Positions 1 through 8,122 of a DNA stretch of 64,000 nt are shown here, one piece after another. Position 1 is the stretch's first letter; each line of letters begins with the position of its first letter. The position numbers were made by a program, and so were the translations under genes. The DNA is taken from assembly GCA_964497185.1 (NCBI GenBank), contig CAZCBX010000003.1, forward strand, positions 62,001 through 126,000. Reading direction: 5' to 3'. The stretch is from CAZCBX01 sp964497185. Its GTDB lineage: Bacteria > Bdellovibrionota_G > JALEGL01 > JAGRMV01. A model generated the notes under the pieces. That model saw nothing but the letters and a program-made list of their open reading frames with translations, did not search any database and had not been told where the DNA came from.

Positions 1-1
1 C

Positions 2-1963
2 AAGGGCTTTGAAAAAAAACTCGCCATCAAACGAATTTTGCCCGAATTTTCAGAAGACGATGAGTTTGTCGAAATGTTTGTGGATGAGGCGCGCATTTCA
101 TCCCAGTTTCATCACAGCAACATTGTGCAGGTGTATGACTTTGGTCAGGTCGACCATCGCTTTTATTTGGCCATGGAGCTTGTGGAGGGCACCAACTTAA
201 AAAATCTTTTTTTTCGAACCCTTAAGCAAAAAAAATCGCTCAGTCGTCCGCTGATCTATTACATCATCGCGCGGGTTGCTTCCGCCCTCGACTATGCGCA
301 TAAAATGAAAATCGAAGGCCAGGACGATTACCTACAGCTTGTACACCGAGATGTCAGCCCACAGAATGTATTGATTTCTCGGCGTGGGGAAATCAAGCTG
401 ACCGATTTTGGCATTGCCAAGGCCACCATCAAAATGACCCAAACCCAGCCGGGCAAAATTCAAGGCAAGTACAGCTACATGTCGCCAGAACAAGCCCTGG
501 GTAAAAAAATTGATCATCGCACGGATATTTTTTCACTGGGCATCATTTTTTTTGAACTCTTAACCGGCAAAAAAGTGTACGGCTCATCCGATAGCATTGA
601 GCGATATCAGCAAGCCACCAAAGCCAATATTCCTCGCTTGGGCAGCTTGGTCGATGACATTCCATCTGAAATTGAAAGTTTGGTCATGAACATGTTGGCC
701 AAAGATCCCAACGACCGGCCTGCCGATGGCGCAACCATCGCCACAACGTTGACTCCTTTTTTCAGTCAAGTTTCGGAAGATTCTTTAACCAGCGAATTGG
801 GCGATCTGACCAAACAGCTTTTCCCGCCTGCACCGGGCGAAGTCAGCGAGAGCAGCAGTAAAAAACCCATTACACAAGATTCCACCAAGCCACGAAGTGA
901 CATTGAGTGGCAAGGGTCCTCCCTTGAACCTTCACAGGGTGATACCAAAGTTCAGCCCTATGTCTCGCTGCTGAATCAAAATGAGTCTGAAAATTCTGTG
1001 TCCAAAGAAATGACGCTGATTGAATCCACGGTCAAACGCCTGATTGAAACCTCCATATGGGTCAAAGCATTGGGTCTGGTTTTGTTCATTGGTTTGCTTA
1101 CCCTGCTTTTTTATCAACCCTGGTTTGACATGCGTCCACCCAGCGATGAGGAAATCGCACTGCTTGAACCGGAAGAAATACCGCCGGCGCCCGTTGATGA
1201 AAATCAAGGGCCGGACACATTGGCGTTGGAAATGGAACTGGCCGGTGTTGAAAATGAAATTGACGCAGTAGAGTCTCAAATTCAGACCATAAAAAGCGCA
1301 GCCGCCAAGCCCAAACCCACAAAGCCCAAAACCACCCCCAAAAAAGTTGTCAAAAAAGCGCCCAGCTGTCCCTCCGGCATGCGCCTGATATCTTCGGGTG
1401 AATTTGCATTCGGTTCGGACCCCAATGATCCCGACCGTCAGGCGCTGATTGAAAAACCTTTTGCGCGCGTTTCACTCTCTTCTTTTTGCATCGATACTTA
1501 TGAATACCCAAATGCAAAAGGCCAACAGCCACAAACCAACGTCAGTTATCAAGAGGCAAAACAACTCTGCCAACAAAAGGGGAAACGGTTGTGCAGCGAT
1601 CAAGAGTGGGAACGTGCTTGCAAGGGGGCCGCTGCCAATCAGAATATGGCATTTTCTTACGGGCAAACGTTTGTCGACAATCAGTGTCACGTGCAAATGA
1701 CAGAGCCGGGCATGGAACCCCTATCTTCTCCGGTGCCCTCAGGCACCAAAGCAGAATGCAAAACGGCTGAAGGGGTGATGGATATGAGCGGCAATGTCAT
1801 GGAGTGGACCTCCACCCAAGGCCACCTCAATTCCAGCGCGTACATCAGCAAAGGCGGGTCCTACAGCTCGGGTGCTTACGCTTCTCGTTGTTCTTCACTG
1901 CAAGAATGGCCGCCCGAGACCAAAAGTCAGGCCATGGGCCTACGCTGCTGCAAATCGCTGTAA
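2..1963 (+). CDS. Ser/Thr protein kinase with C-terminal FGE-sulfatase-like domain (5' truncated)
   Basis: The reading frame is open from base 2, so the start lies before the window. The first visible residues hold the kinase ATP-binding lysine (LAIKRILP). A catalytic loop HRDVSPQNV lies near bases 343-370 and a DFG motif (DFGIAK) near base 400, so the Hanks-type kinase looks catalytically complete apart from the missing glycine loop. One membrane helix (about 1060-1125) is followed by a Lys/Pro-rich linker and, from about 1366, a formylglycine-generating-enzyme (FGE/SUMF1) fold with CIDTYEYPN, RLCSDQEWERACKG and MDMSGNVMEWT. FGE-like domains on kinases usually act as binding or sensory modules rather than as sulfatase maturases; that role is inferred. 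It probably signals across the inner membrane. Confidence 0.9.
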   Translation, partial: KGFEKKLAIKRILPEFSEDDEFVEMFVDEARISSQFHHSNIVQVYDFGQVDHRFYLAMELVEGTNLKNLFFRTLKQKKSLSRPLIYYIIARVASALDYAHKMKIEGQDDYLQLVHRDVSPQNVLISRRGEIKLTDFGIAKATIKMTQTQPGKIQGKYSYMSPEQALGKKIDHRTDIFSLGIIFFELLTGKKVYGSSDSIERYQQATKANIPRLGSLVDDIPSEIESLVMNMLAKDPNDRPADGATIATTLTPFFSQVSEDSLTSELGDLTKQLFPPAPGEVSESSSKKPITQDSTKPRSDIEWQGSSLEPSQGDTKVQPYVSLLNQNESENSVSKEMTLIESTVKRLIETSIWVKALGLVLFIGLLTLLFYQPWFDMRPPSDEEIALLEPEEIPPAPVDENQGPDTLALEMELAGVENEIDAVESQIQTIKSAAAKPKPTKPKTTPKKVVKKAPSCPSGMRLISSGEFAFGSDPNDPDRQALIEKPFARVSLSSFCIDTYEYPNAKGQQPQTNVSYQEAKQLCQQKGKRLCSDQEWERACKGAAANQNMAFSYGQTFVDNQCHVQMTEPGMEPLSSPVPSGTKAECKTAEGVMDMSGNVMEWTSTQGHLNSSAYISKGGSYSSGAYASRCSSLQEWPPETKSQAMGLRCCKSL

Positions 1964-2103
1964 TGAAGCACAAACGTGAAATCTCCATGGACCCCATGAC
2001 CTTTGCATTTTGCTGGTTGACGAAATTGTAACATCCGTTACATTGCCTCGCCTATGCATGCTGCTTCTGATTTTACATTTTCTGAAAACTTTCAGGTACG
2101 CCC

Positions 2104-4104
2104 ATGAGCAGCCGATGGCTTGAAGGCCTCAACCCCGAACAACGCCAAGCAGCTTCTCACAATGAAGGCCCTTTGCTTATTTTGGCTGGAGCGGGTAGCG
2201 GCAAAACCACCGTTTTGGTTCATCGCACAGGCCGCATGATTGATGAGCGCCTGGCCCGTGCCGATGAAATTCTTGTGTTAACCTTTACCAACAAAGCGGC
2301 CAAAGAATTAACGGTCCGCGTACAGAAAAAAATTGGCCCCATGGCCAAGCGCTTGTGGGCTGGCACGTTTCACTCGTTTGGTCTATCCGTGCTCAAAAAA
2401 CACCATCACCACCTTGGCCTTCCCAAAGCATTTGGCATCATCGACCAAGCCGATGCCACAAGCATTGTCAAAGATCTGCTCAAAACCATCAACCACTATG
2501 ACAAAAGCGATTTTGACCCTGCCAAAGTACTCGAATTGCTGGGAAAAATTCGTGCCGACGATCCAGACATCATCGACACACCTGAATACAAGGAGATGGC
2601 AGAAGCCTTACTTCCCGCCTACCTTCAACGGCTGCATGTGATGGGCGTGGTGGACTTTGACGGTTTGTTGCTTAAGCCCATGGAGCTGTTTGAAAACAAA
2701 CCAGAAATTCTGGCGCAGTATCAAAAGCAATTTCGTTTTATCATGGTTGATGAGTTTCAAGATACCAATCACCATCAAATGCGCCTCATTGGCATGTTGT
2801 CTCAAAGCTCCCATAATTTATGCGTGGTGGGGGACGATGACCAATCCATTTATGGCTGGCGTGGCGCTCAAATTCAGCACATTCTTGATTTTGCCAAACA
2901 CTACCCCACCTGCAAAACCATTTACCTAACACGCAACTATCGTTCGAAAAAATCCATTTTAAATGTGGCCAACCATTTAATTGAAAAAAATCAGGCACGA
3001 CATGCCAAACAGTTGATCGCTTCAGGGTATAAAGATCAAGGAGAGATGCCCGAAGTTTTTGTGTACAACCACGATCTGGAGGAAGTCGAAGGCATCATCA
3101 AACAAATCGACTATTTTCATCAGCAGGGCTACCCCTATCAAGACATTTGTGTGTTGTATCGCTCCAACGGTCAAGGTGGCATGTTGGAAGCCAGTCTTCG
3201 CAAGCATCAGATTCCCTATAAAATTACAGGTGGACAAGGGTTTTTCAGCCGCAAAGAGATCAAAGACATTCTGGCCTATCTGGCCTGTTTGGTGCGCCCC
3301 TCCGAAGTTTCATTCCGACGCATTTTAAATACGCCCCCTCGGGGCATTGGTGACAAAACCGTCGAAGCCATTGCGGCACACGCGCAGGCCATGGGCATCA
3401 GTTTTTTTCAAGCCGCCAAACACACCTCGAAATTGGCGCTTCAACCGCGCGCGCATCACGCCATTGAAGCGCTTCATCAAAGCTTAGCGCAGCATCGACA
3501 ATCGTTGTTTCAAGGGCCGCGCACAACTGGCGAAAACCTATTGGCATGGCTTAAGCAACTGGGGTATCAACAGTATGTGTACGATTCTTTCAAGGATGCC
3601 CACACCGCCCACAAACGCTGGGAACTCATTGAAACTTTTGCGCAAGTACTAGACGGTTACTTTGAAAAATCAGGCACACAAGCCTCATCGTTGGTGGCTT
3701 TTATAGAAGCCATGCAGCTGGGCGAAACCATTGAAGAAGACGATACGGATAAGTCTCAAGTCCAGCTGATGACCTTGCACCGATGCAAAGGGTTGGAATT
3801 CAAAGTGGTGATCATTGCAGGTGTGGAAGAAGAAATTATCCCCCATCGAAGTCTGGGGTCAGACGTCTCGGAAGAAAGGCGATTGCTGTATGTGGGTCTT
3901 ACCCGGGCCAAAGAGCGCCTTGTCTTAACCCGAGCGCTCAAACGCAAAAGGCACGGCAAACTCCGGCCTGTGAGCCCCTCCCGCTTTTTATTGGAAATTC
4001 CTCAAGAGATGCTCACGCAATATGAACAAGGATACCGTCCGATGAGCACAAAAGCCCGCAAAGCCATGATTCAAGCGCTTTATCAACGCCTTGACAAAGC
4101 CTAA
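2104..4104 (+). CDS. rep: ATP-dependent DNA helicase Rep (UvrD/Rep superfamily I)
   Basis: 666 residues, close to the length of E. coli Rep. Superfamily I motifs appear in order: Q-motif/Walker A (LNPEQRQA...GAGSGKTT, about residues 9-37), motif II VDEFQDTNHHQ, motif III GDDDQSIYGWRGA, YRSKKSIL, motif V TLHRCKGLEF and motif VI ERRLLYVGLTRAKERL. The stretches KITGGQGFFSRKEIKDILAYL and SRFLLEIPQEML are closer to Rep than to UvrD or PcrA. Rep is a 3'-5' helicase that clears proteins from in front of the replication fork. The ATG start is 140 bases after the kinase stop with only a weak ribosome binding site. It stands alone on this strand. Confidence 0.9.
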   Translation: MSSRWLEGLNPEQRQAASHNEGPLLILAGAGSGKTTVLVHRTGRMIDERLARADEILVLTFTNKAAKELTVRVQKKIGPMAKRLWAGTFHSFGLSVLKKHHHHLGLPKAFGIIDQADATSIVKDLLKTINHYDKSDFDPAKVLELLGKIRADDPDIIDTPEYKEMAEALLPAYLQRLHVMGVVDFDGLLLKPMELFENKPEILAQYQKQFRFIMVDEFQDTNHHQMRLIGMLSQSSHNLCVVGDDDQSIYGWRGAQIQHILDFAKHYPTCKTIYLTRNYRSKKSILNVANHLIEKNQARHAKQLIASGYKDQGEMPEVFVYNHDLEEVEGIIKQIDYFHQQGYPYQDICVLYRSNGQGGMLEASLRKHQIPYKITGGQGFFSRKEIKDILAYLACLVRPSEVSFRRILNTPPRGIGDKTVEAIAAHAQAMGISFFQAAKHTSKLALQPRAHHAIEALHQSLAQHRQSLFQGPRTTGENLLAWLKQLGYQQYVYDSFKDAHTAHKRWELIETFAQVLDGYFEKSGTQASSLVAFIEAMQLGETIEEDDTDKSQVQLMTLHRCKGLEFKVVIIAGVEEEIIPHRSLGSDVSEERRLLYVGLTRAKERLVLTRALKRKRHGKLRPVSPSRFLLEIPQEMLTQYEQGYRPMSTKARKAMIQALYQRLDKA

Positions 4105-4147
4105 CAGCTGCGCTTAACACTTGTATTTACCGAGCGCTATCGATACA

Positions 4148-5089
4148 ATGACCCCTATGCAAAAAGTCATCCGTGGTTTCGTCCTATTTCTATCCATTTT
4201 TGTGCTCAGCCAAAGTGCATTTGCCATGAGTTTTCGCATTTTGGTCATCAAAAACGACGACAGCCTCTTTGCACGGCAATTTTTTGCCGGTTTTTCCGCA
4301 AGCACACCTGAAAAAATAATTGCCTTTCAATATGATGGTCAAAACGGCCGGCTGCTGTCCAAAAAAATAAAAGAAATCAATCCTGATTTGGTTTTAACCA
4401 TTGGCGATGTGCCTGTGGTCAATGCTGTCTCGGATTTCCCCTCGATTCCATTTATTTTAACCGACGTGCATGTGGCCAGCTTGGCCAATCGAAGCAACGT
4501 GATTCGTGTGGATCATCGAATTTCCATCGCAGAGAGAATTTCCATCTTGCCCTTTTTGCTGCCTGACGTAAAAACCATTGGCACCCTGTATGATCCCACC
4601 TACTCCAAAGAAGAATTTGATGATTTTGCCAAACAAGCCTCCAATCTGGGCTTGAAGATATTGTCCATCAAAGTTAATTCTGCCAAAGATGTCCCAGCCT
4701 ACATTCAAGGATTCAAAGACAAAATTGATGCTTACTATTTTATTGCTGACCCCACCACGCTGGATGCATCTGCGCAAGATGGTTTATATACTTTTTTGCA
4801 AAGCCACAATGTTCCAAGTTTGTCTGACCACTTTGTAACAAAAAATCAGTCGGCGCTGGTATCTTTGTATCCCGACCCCCTTGCGCTGGGTAAAAAATCA
4901 TGGCAGCAGGCCCATACCATTCTCCAAGAGGGCAAAATGAACCAAAAAACCATTCCGTTGTCGCCAGAAGATTACGTTTTATCCATCTCCTTTGGCCAAC
5001 TCAAGCAACATCAAATTGATGCCAAACTATTCTATGCTTTTATTGACCAGGCCATCCAAAAAGAGTGGAAAACCTACATTCACCCATAA
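4148..5089 (+). CDS. ABC transporter substrate-binding protein-like (ABC_sub_bind family)
   Basis: 313 residues from the ATG at 4148; a second ATG at 4157 is equally possible, and an upstream TTG in the same frame is unlikely because it would spoil the signal peptide. The N-terminus is a clear export signal (VLFLSIFVLSQSAFA). The body shows the two-lobed periplasmic-binding pattern of the PF04392 family: LSKKIKEINPDLVLTIGDVP, a repeat of DVKTIGTLYDPT and DAYYFIADPTT. Family members are often paired with a permease and ATPase, but none is adjacent, so it may be a stand-alone sensor or binding protein. The ligand is unknown. Confidence 0.75.
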   Translation: MTPMQKVIRGFVLFLSIFVLSQSAFAMSFRILVIKNDDSLFARQFFAGFSASTPEKIIAFQYDGQNGRLLSKKIKEINPDLVLTIGDVPVVNAVSDFPSIPFILTDVHVASLANRSNVIRVDHRISIAERISILPFLLPDVKTIGTLYDPTYSKEEFDDFAKQASNLGLKILSIKVNSAKDVPAYIQGFKDKIDAYYFIADPTTLDASAQDGLYTFLQSHNVPSLSDHFVTKNQSALVSLYPDPLALGKKSWQQAHTILQEGKMNQKTIPLSPEDYVLSISFGQLKQHQIDAKLFYAFIDQAIQKEWKTYIHP

Positions 5090-5246
5090 AGAGGATAAAG
5101 CATTTGCCCGCTTTTCAAACGGGTACAAATCGATTATAACCAAAAGAAGGTTAATTTTTGTAAGGCACTGATTACACTTTGGTTTTTATACAATCAAAGC
5201 AAAATATAGCACTTGCACCCACATCAACAGAAACCCGAGTACTTAT

Positions 5247-6548
5247 ATGATGGATAAAATTGTTTCTCTTTGCAAACGCCGCGGTTTTATTTACCCCTCC
5301 AGCGAAATTTATGGCGGCCTCAATAGCTGTTATGACTATGGCCCCCTGGGCAGTGAACTCAAACGAAACGTAAAAGACTTTTGGTGGAAAAGCATGACCC
5401 AGCGCCATAGCAATGTCCACGGCTTGGATAGCTCCATTCTCATGCATCCCAAAATTTGGGAAGCCTCCGGCCACTTGGACAATTTTACCGACCCGATGGT
5501 GGATTGCAAAGAGTGCAAAGGCCGCTTTCGTGCAGACCATCTGGAAGAAAACACCGTGGCATGTCCGAACTGTGGGCAAGAAGCGTTAACCGAACCTAGG
5601 CAGTTCAACTTGATGTTTAAAACGTTTATGGGACCCTTGGAAGAAGCCTCCAACGTCATTTATCTGCGTCCCGAAACCGCCCAAGGCATTTATGTCAACT
5701 ATCAAAATGTTCAGACCACGGCCCGTGCAAAGATTCCGTTTGGCATCGCCCAGATTGGTAAAGCTTTTCGCAACGAGATTACACCGGGCAACTTTACGTT
5801 TCGCACCCGCGAATTTGAACAAATGGAAATGCAATATTTTGTAAAACCAGGGCAAGATGAAGAAGCCATGGAAATATGGAAAGAAGCCCGTCAGCGCTGG
5901 TATCAAGACTTGCAAGTGCAACAAGATCAAATTCGATTTCACCAGCATCAAGGCGATGAGCTGGCTCACTACGCCAAAAGCGCTTTTGACATCGAGTACA
6001 AATTTCCTTTTGGATGGAGTGAGCTGGAAGGCATTCACAACCGCACGGATTTTGATTTAAGCCGTCATCAAGAATACAGCGGTAAAAATCTTCAGTATTT
6101 TGATGAAAACACCAAAGAAAAATTCATTCCATACGTCATTGAAACTTCAGCAGGTTGCGATCGCTCCATTCTTTGCCTTCTTTGCGACGCTTATACGGAA
6201 GAAGAAGAGCGCGTTGTGATGAAGTTTGCACCGTTTATTGCACCCATCCAAGTGGCGGTGCTACCGCTGGTGAAAAAAGGTGGCCTGCCTGAAATTGCCG
6301 ACCAACTCACTCAAGAACTTCAATCTTTCTTTTCTGTAAGCCGAGATGACTCCGGCTCCATCGGTCGTCGCTACCGCCGCCAAGATGAAGTGGGTACGCC
6401 TTTTTGTGTGACCATCGATTATGAAACTTTGGAGGATCAGGCCGTAACCATTCGCAATCGTGATACCATGAAACAAGAGCGCATCGCACTGGATCGAGTT
6501 TTCGAATACCTTCGTCCAGCGCTAACGCCCCCCATCCATAGCCGGTAA
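5247..6548 (+). CDS. glyQS: glycyl-tRNA synthetase, dimeric (eukaryote/archaeal-like) type
   Basis: 433 residues, single-polypeptide class II synthetase that charges tRNA-Gly. Motifs seen: an N-terminal SLCKRRGFIYPSSEIYGG, the PLG segment YDYGPLGSELKRN, a zinc-binding pair (CKEC, then CPNCG), FNLMFKTFMGP, RPETAQGIYVNY, the motif 2 region GKAFRNEITP and the C-terminal anticodon domain (APIQVAVLPLVKK). This is the alpha2 form, not the GlyQ/GlyS heterotetramer. Two ATGs stand in tandem at 5247 and 5250. The stop overlaps the ATG of the downstream kinase by one base (taATG), implying translational coupling. The 157-base leader shows a small CCCG/CGGG hairpin but no convincing T-box. Confidence 0.95.
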   Translation: MMDKIVSLCKRRGFIYPSSEIYGGLNSCYDYGPLGSELKRNVKDFWWKSMTQRHSNVHGLDSSILMHPKIWEASGHLDNFTDPMVDCKECKGRFRADHLEENTVACPNCGQEALTEPRQFNLMFKTFMGPLEEASNVIYLRPETAQGIYVNYQNVQTTARAKIPFGIAQIGKAFRNEITPGNFTFRTREFEQMEMQYFVKPGQDEEAMEIWKEARQRWYQDLQVQQDQIRFHQHQGDELAHYAKSAFDIEYKFPFGWSELEGIHNRTDFDLSRHQEYSGKNLQYFDENTKEKFIPYVIETSAGCDRSILCLLCDAYTEEEERVVMKFAPFIAPIQVAVLPLVKKGGLPEIADQLTQELQSFFSVSRDDSGSIGRRYRRQDEVGTPFCVTIDYETLEDQAVTIRNRDTMKQERIALDRVFEYLRPALTPPIHSR

Positions 6549-8122
6549 TGAATTTGTCTGAGGCCCCTTATAGACTCATATCCAGTCTCGGCAAAGGTGG
6601 CATGGCCGAGGTTTTTAAAGCCGTTAAAACAGGCCCCGATGGTTTTGAAAAAGTCATTGCGCTAAAACGCATTCTGCCATTTTACACCGATCATCCGCAG
6701 TTTATCAAAATGCTGTCTTTGGAAGCACGCATTCACTCGAAACTTTCGCATCCCAACATTGTCCAACTCTACGATTTTTTTCAATGGGATCAGCAATACA
6801 TCATTGCCATGGAATATGTGGATGGTTGCAACGGCAAACAGCTCATCCAAAACGCACAAAACCAGCAATACACTTTACCCTGGCAAGCCTGTGTATTTAT
6901 GGCATGCGAGGTGCTTAAAGCGCTCCACTATGCACATCGAAAAAAAGACGACAAAGGCCCACTGGACATTGTGCATCGAGATATCAGTCCGCACAACATC
7001 CTGATTGCTTATGATGGTCGGGTCAAACTTTCCGATTTTGGCATTGCCAATGCGCAAATGAAAGAAGACAAAACAAAATCCGGCGTGCTCAAAGGCAAGT
7101 ACCGATATCTATCGCCTGAGCAAGTTACTGCAGAAGACATCACACCGCAGTCCGATCTTTTTTCCTTGGGCGTCACTTTGTATGAAATGTTGGCCGGTCA
7201 ACATCCCTTTAGTCAAGACAAAGAGTTTGAACTGCTTAAAAGCATTGTGCGCGGTGACTGCCCCGACCTAAAAAAGTTTCGCCCTGATTTGCCAACACCG
7301 CTCTACGGCGTTGTGCAGCAAGCCATGATGCCTGAAAACGAAGATCGCTATCAGCAAGCCCGAGATTTTCTGGATGACTTGATTGCACTGCAAGAACCCA
7401 GCTGGCTGTCATATGGAGAAGAAAAACTGGGCGAAATGATGGTTCAACTCATACCGCCGGACCAACGGTTGGAAATTCCCATTGAAAAAACGAAAGTGAT
7501 GGGTGAAACCACAGCGGGTTCCAGTCTTTCCATTTCGGAAGAAAAATCCCTCATTGCGCATACACATTCCTTGGAAGCTTTTCAAAACACCAACAGCGCA
7601 TCCACGCCCATGTACAAACGCCAAGGCTTAATCGGATTTGTGGTGGTCATGTTTTGTTTGCTTGCCGGCATTGGATGGTATGTATGGAAGCCCAGCACAG
7701 TTGAGCCAAACCAAGTCATCCAAACCCCTTCTGCGGCGCCCGTAAGCACCACTGCACCTGAACAAGAACAAACCCCAACTGTATTCAAAGCTGTTCCGAT
7801 CGATACCGCTCAAAATACGGATGTAGCCCCTTCAAAAGTCAAAAGCACACCTTCTCCAAAACCCACCCCAACCGCAAAAAAAACATCTCCATCCAAACCC
7901 CGCATCAACCCAAAACCCAAAACCACCAAAGGCACCTTGCTCTTTCGGGGGGCCCATGGCACCAAAGTGCTGATCAATGGCAAATTGGTGGGCGTGTTGC
8001 CCATGAAACAATTAACGCTGGAAGATGGAAAGTATCTGATCAGTTTCCAAGGGGCAAAAAACACGACCCACAAACCCATCACCGTTGAGTCGGGAAAAAC
8101 GCAATATGTCTCTGCCCAATAG
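6548..8122 (+). CDS. Ser/Thr protein kinase with membrane helix and C-terminal PEGA domain
   Basis: 524 residues. Hanks-type kinase: glycine loop LGKGGMAEVFKA (about 14-26), invariant lysine K40 (VIALKRILP), catalytic loop HRDISPHN (about 143-150) and DFG at about 163-165. A membrane helix lies near residues 360-380, followed by a Pro/Thr/Lys-rich linker. The last 65 residues (LLFRGAHGTKVLINGKLVG...) fit a PEGA domain, a beta-rich module common at the ends of membrane-bound deltaproteobacterial kinases. The start codon overlaps the glyQS stop, and the end overlaps the next gene by 17 bases, so the three are probably co-transcribed. The signal sensed is unknown. Confidence 0.92.
   Translation: MNLSEAPYRLISSLGKGGMAEVFKAVKTGPDGFEKVIALKRILPFYTDHPQFIKMLSLEARIHSKLSHPNIVQLYDFFQWDQQYIIAMEYVDGCNGKQLIQNAQNQQYTLPWQACVFMACEVLKALHYAHRKKDDKGPLDIVHRDISPHNILIAYDGRVKLSDFGIANAQMKEDKTKSGVLKGKYRYLSPEQVTAEDITPQSDLFSLGVTLYEMLAGQHPFSQDKEFELLKSIVRGDCPDLKKFRPDLPTPLYGVVQQAMMPENEDRYQQARDFLDDLIALQEPSWLSYGEEKLGEMMVQLIPPDQRLEIPIEKTKVMGETTAGSSLSISEEKSLIAHTHSLEAFQNTNSASTPMYKRQGLIGFVVVMFCLLAGIGWYVWKPSTVEPNQVIQTPSAAPVSTTAPEQEQTPTVFKAVPIDTAQNTDVAPSKVKSTPSPKPTPTAKKTSPSKPRINPKPKTTKGTLLFRGAHGTKVLINGKLVGVLPMKQLTLEDGKYLISFQGAKNTTHKPITVESGKTQYVSAQ

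Noticed and set aside
5090..5246. Possible T-box or other leader riboswitch before glyQS
   Set aside because: Only a short CCCG/CGGG hairpin is visible; no T-box sequence and no terminator/antiterminator pair.
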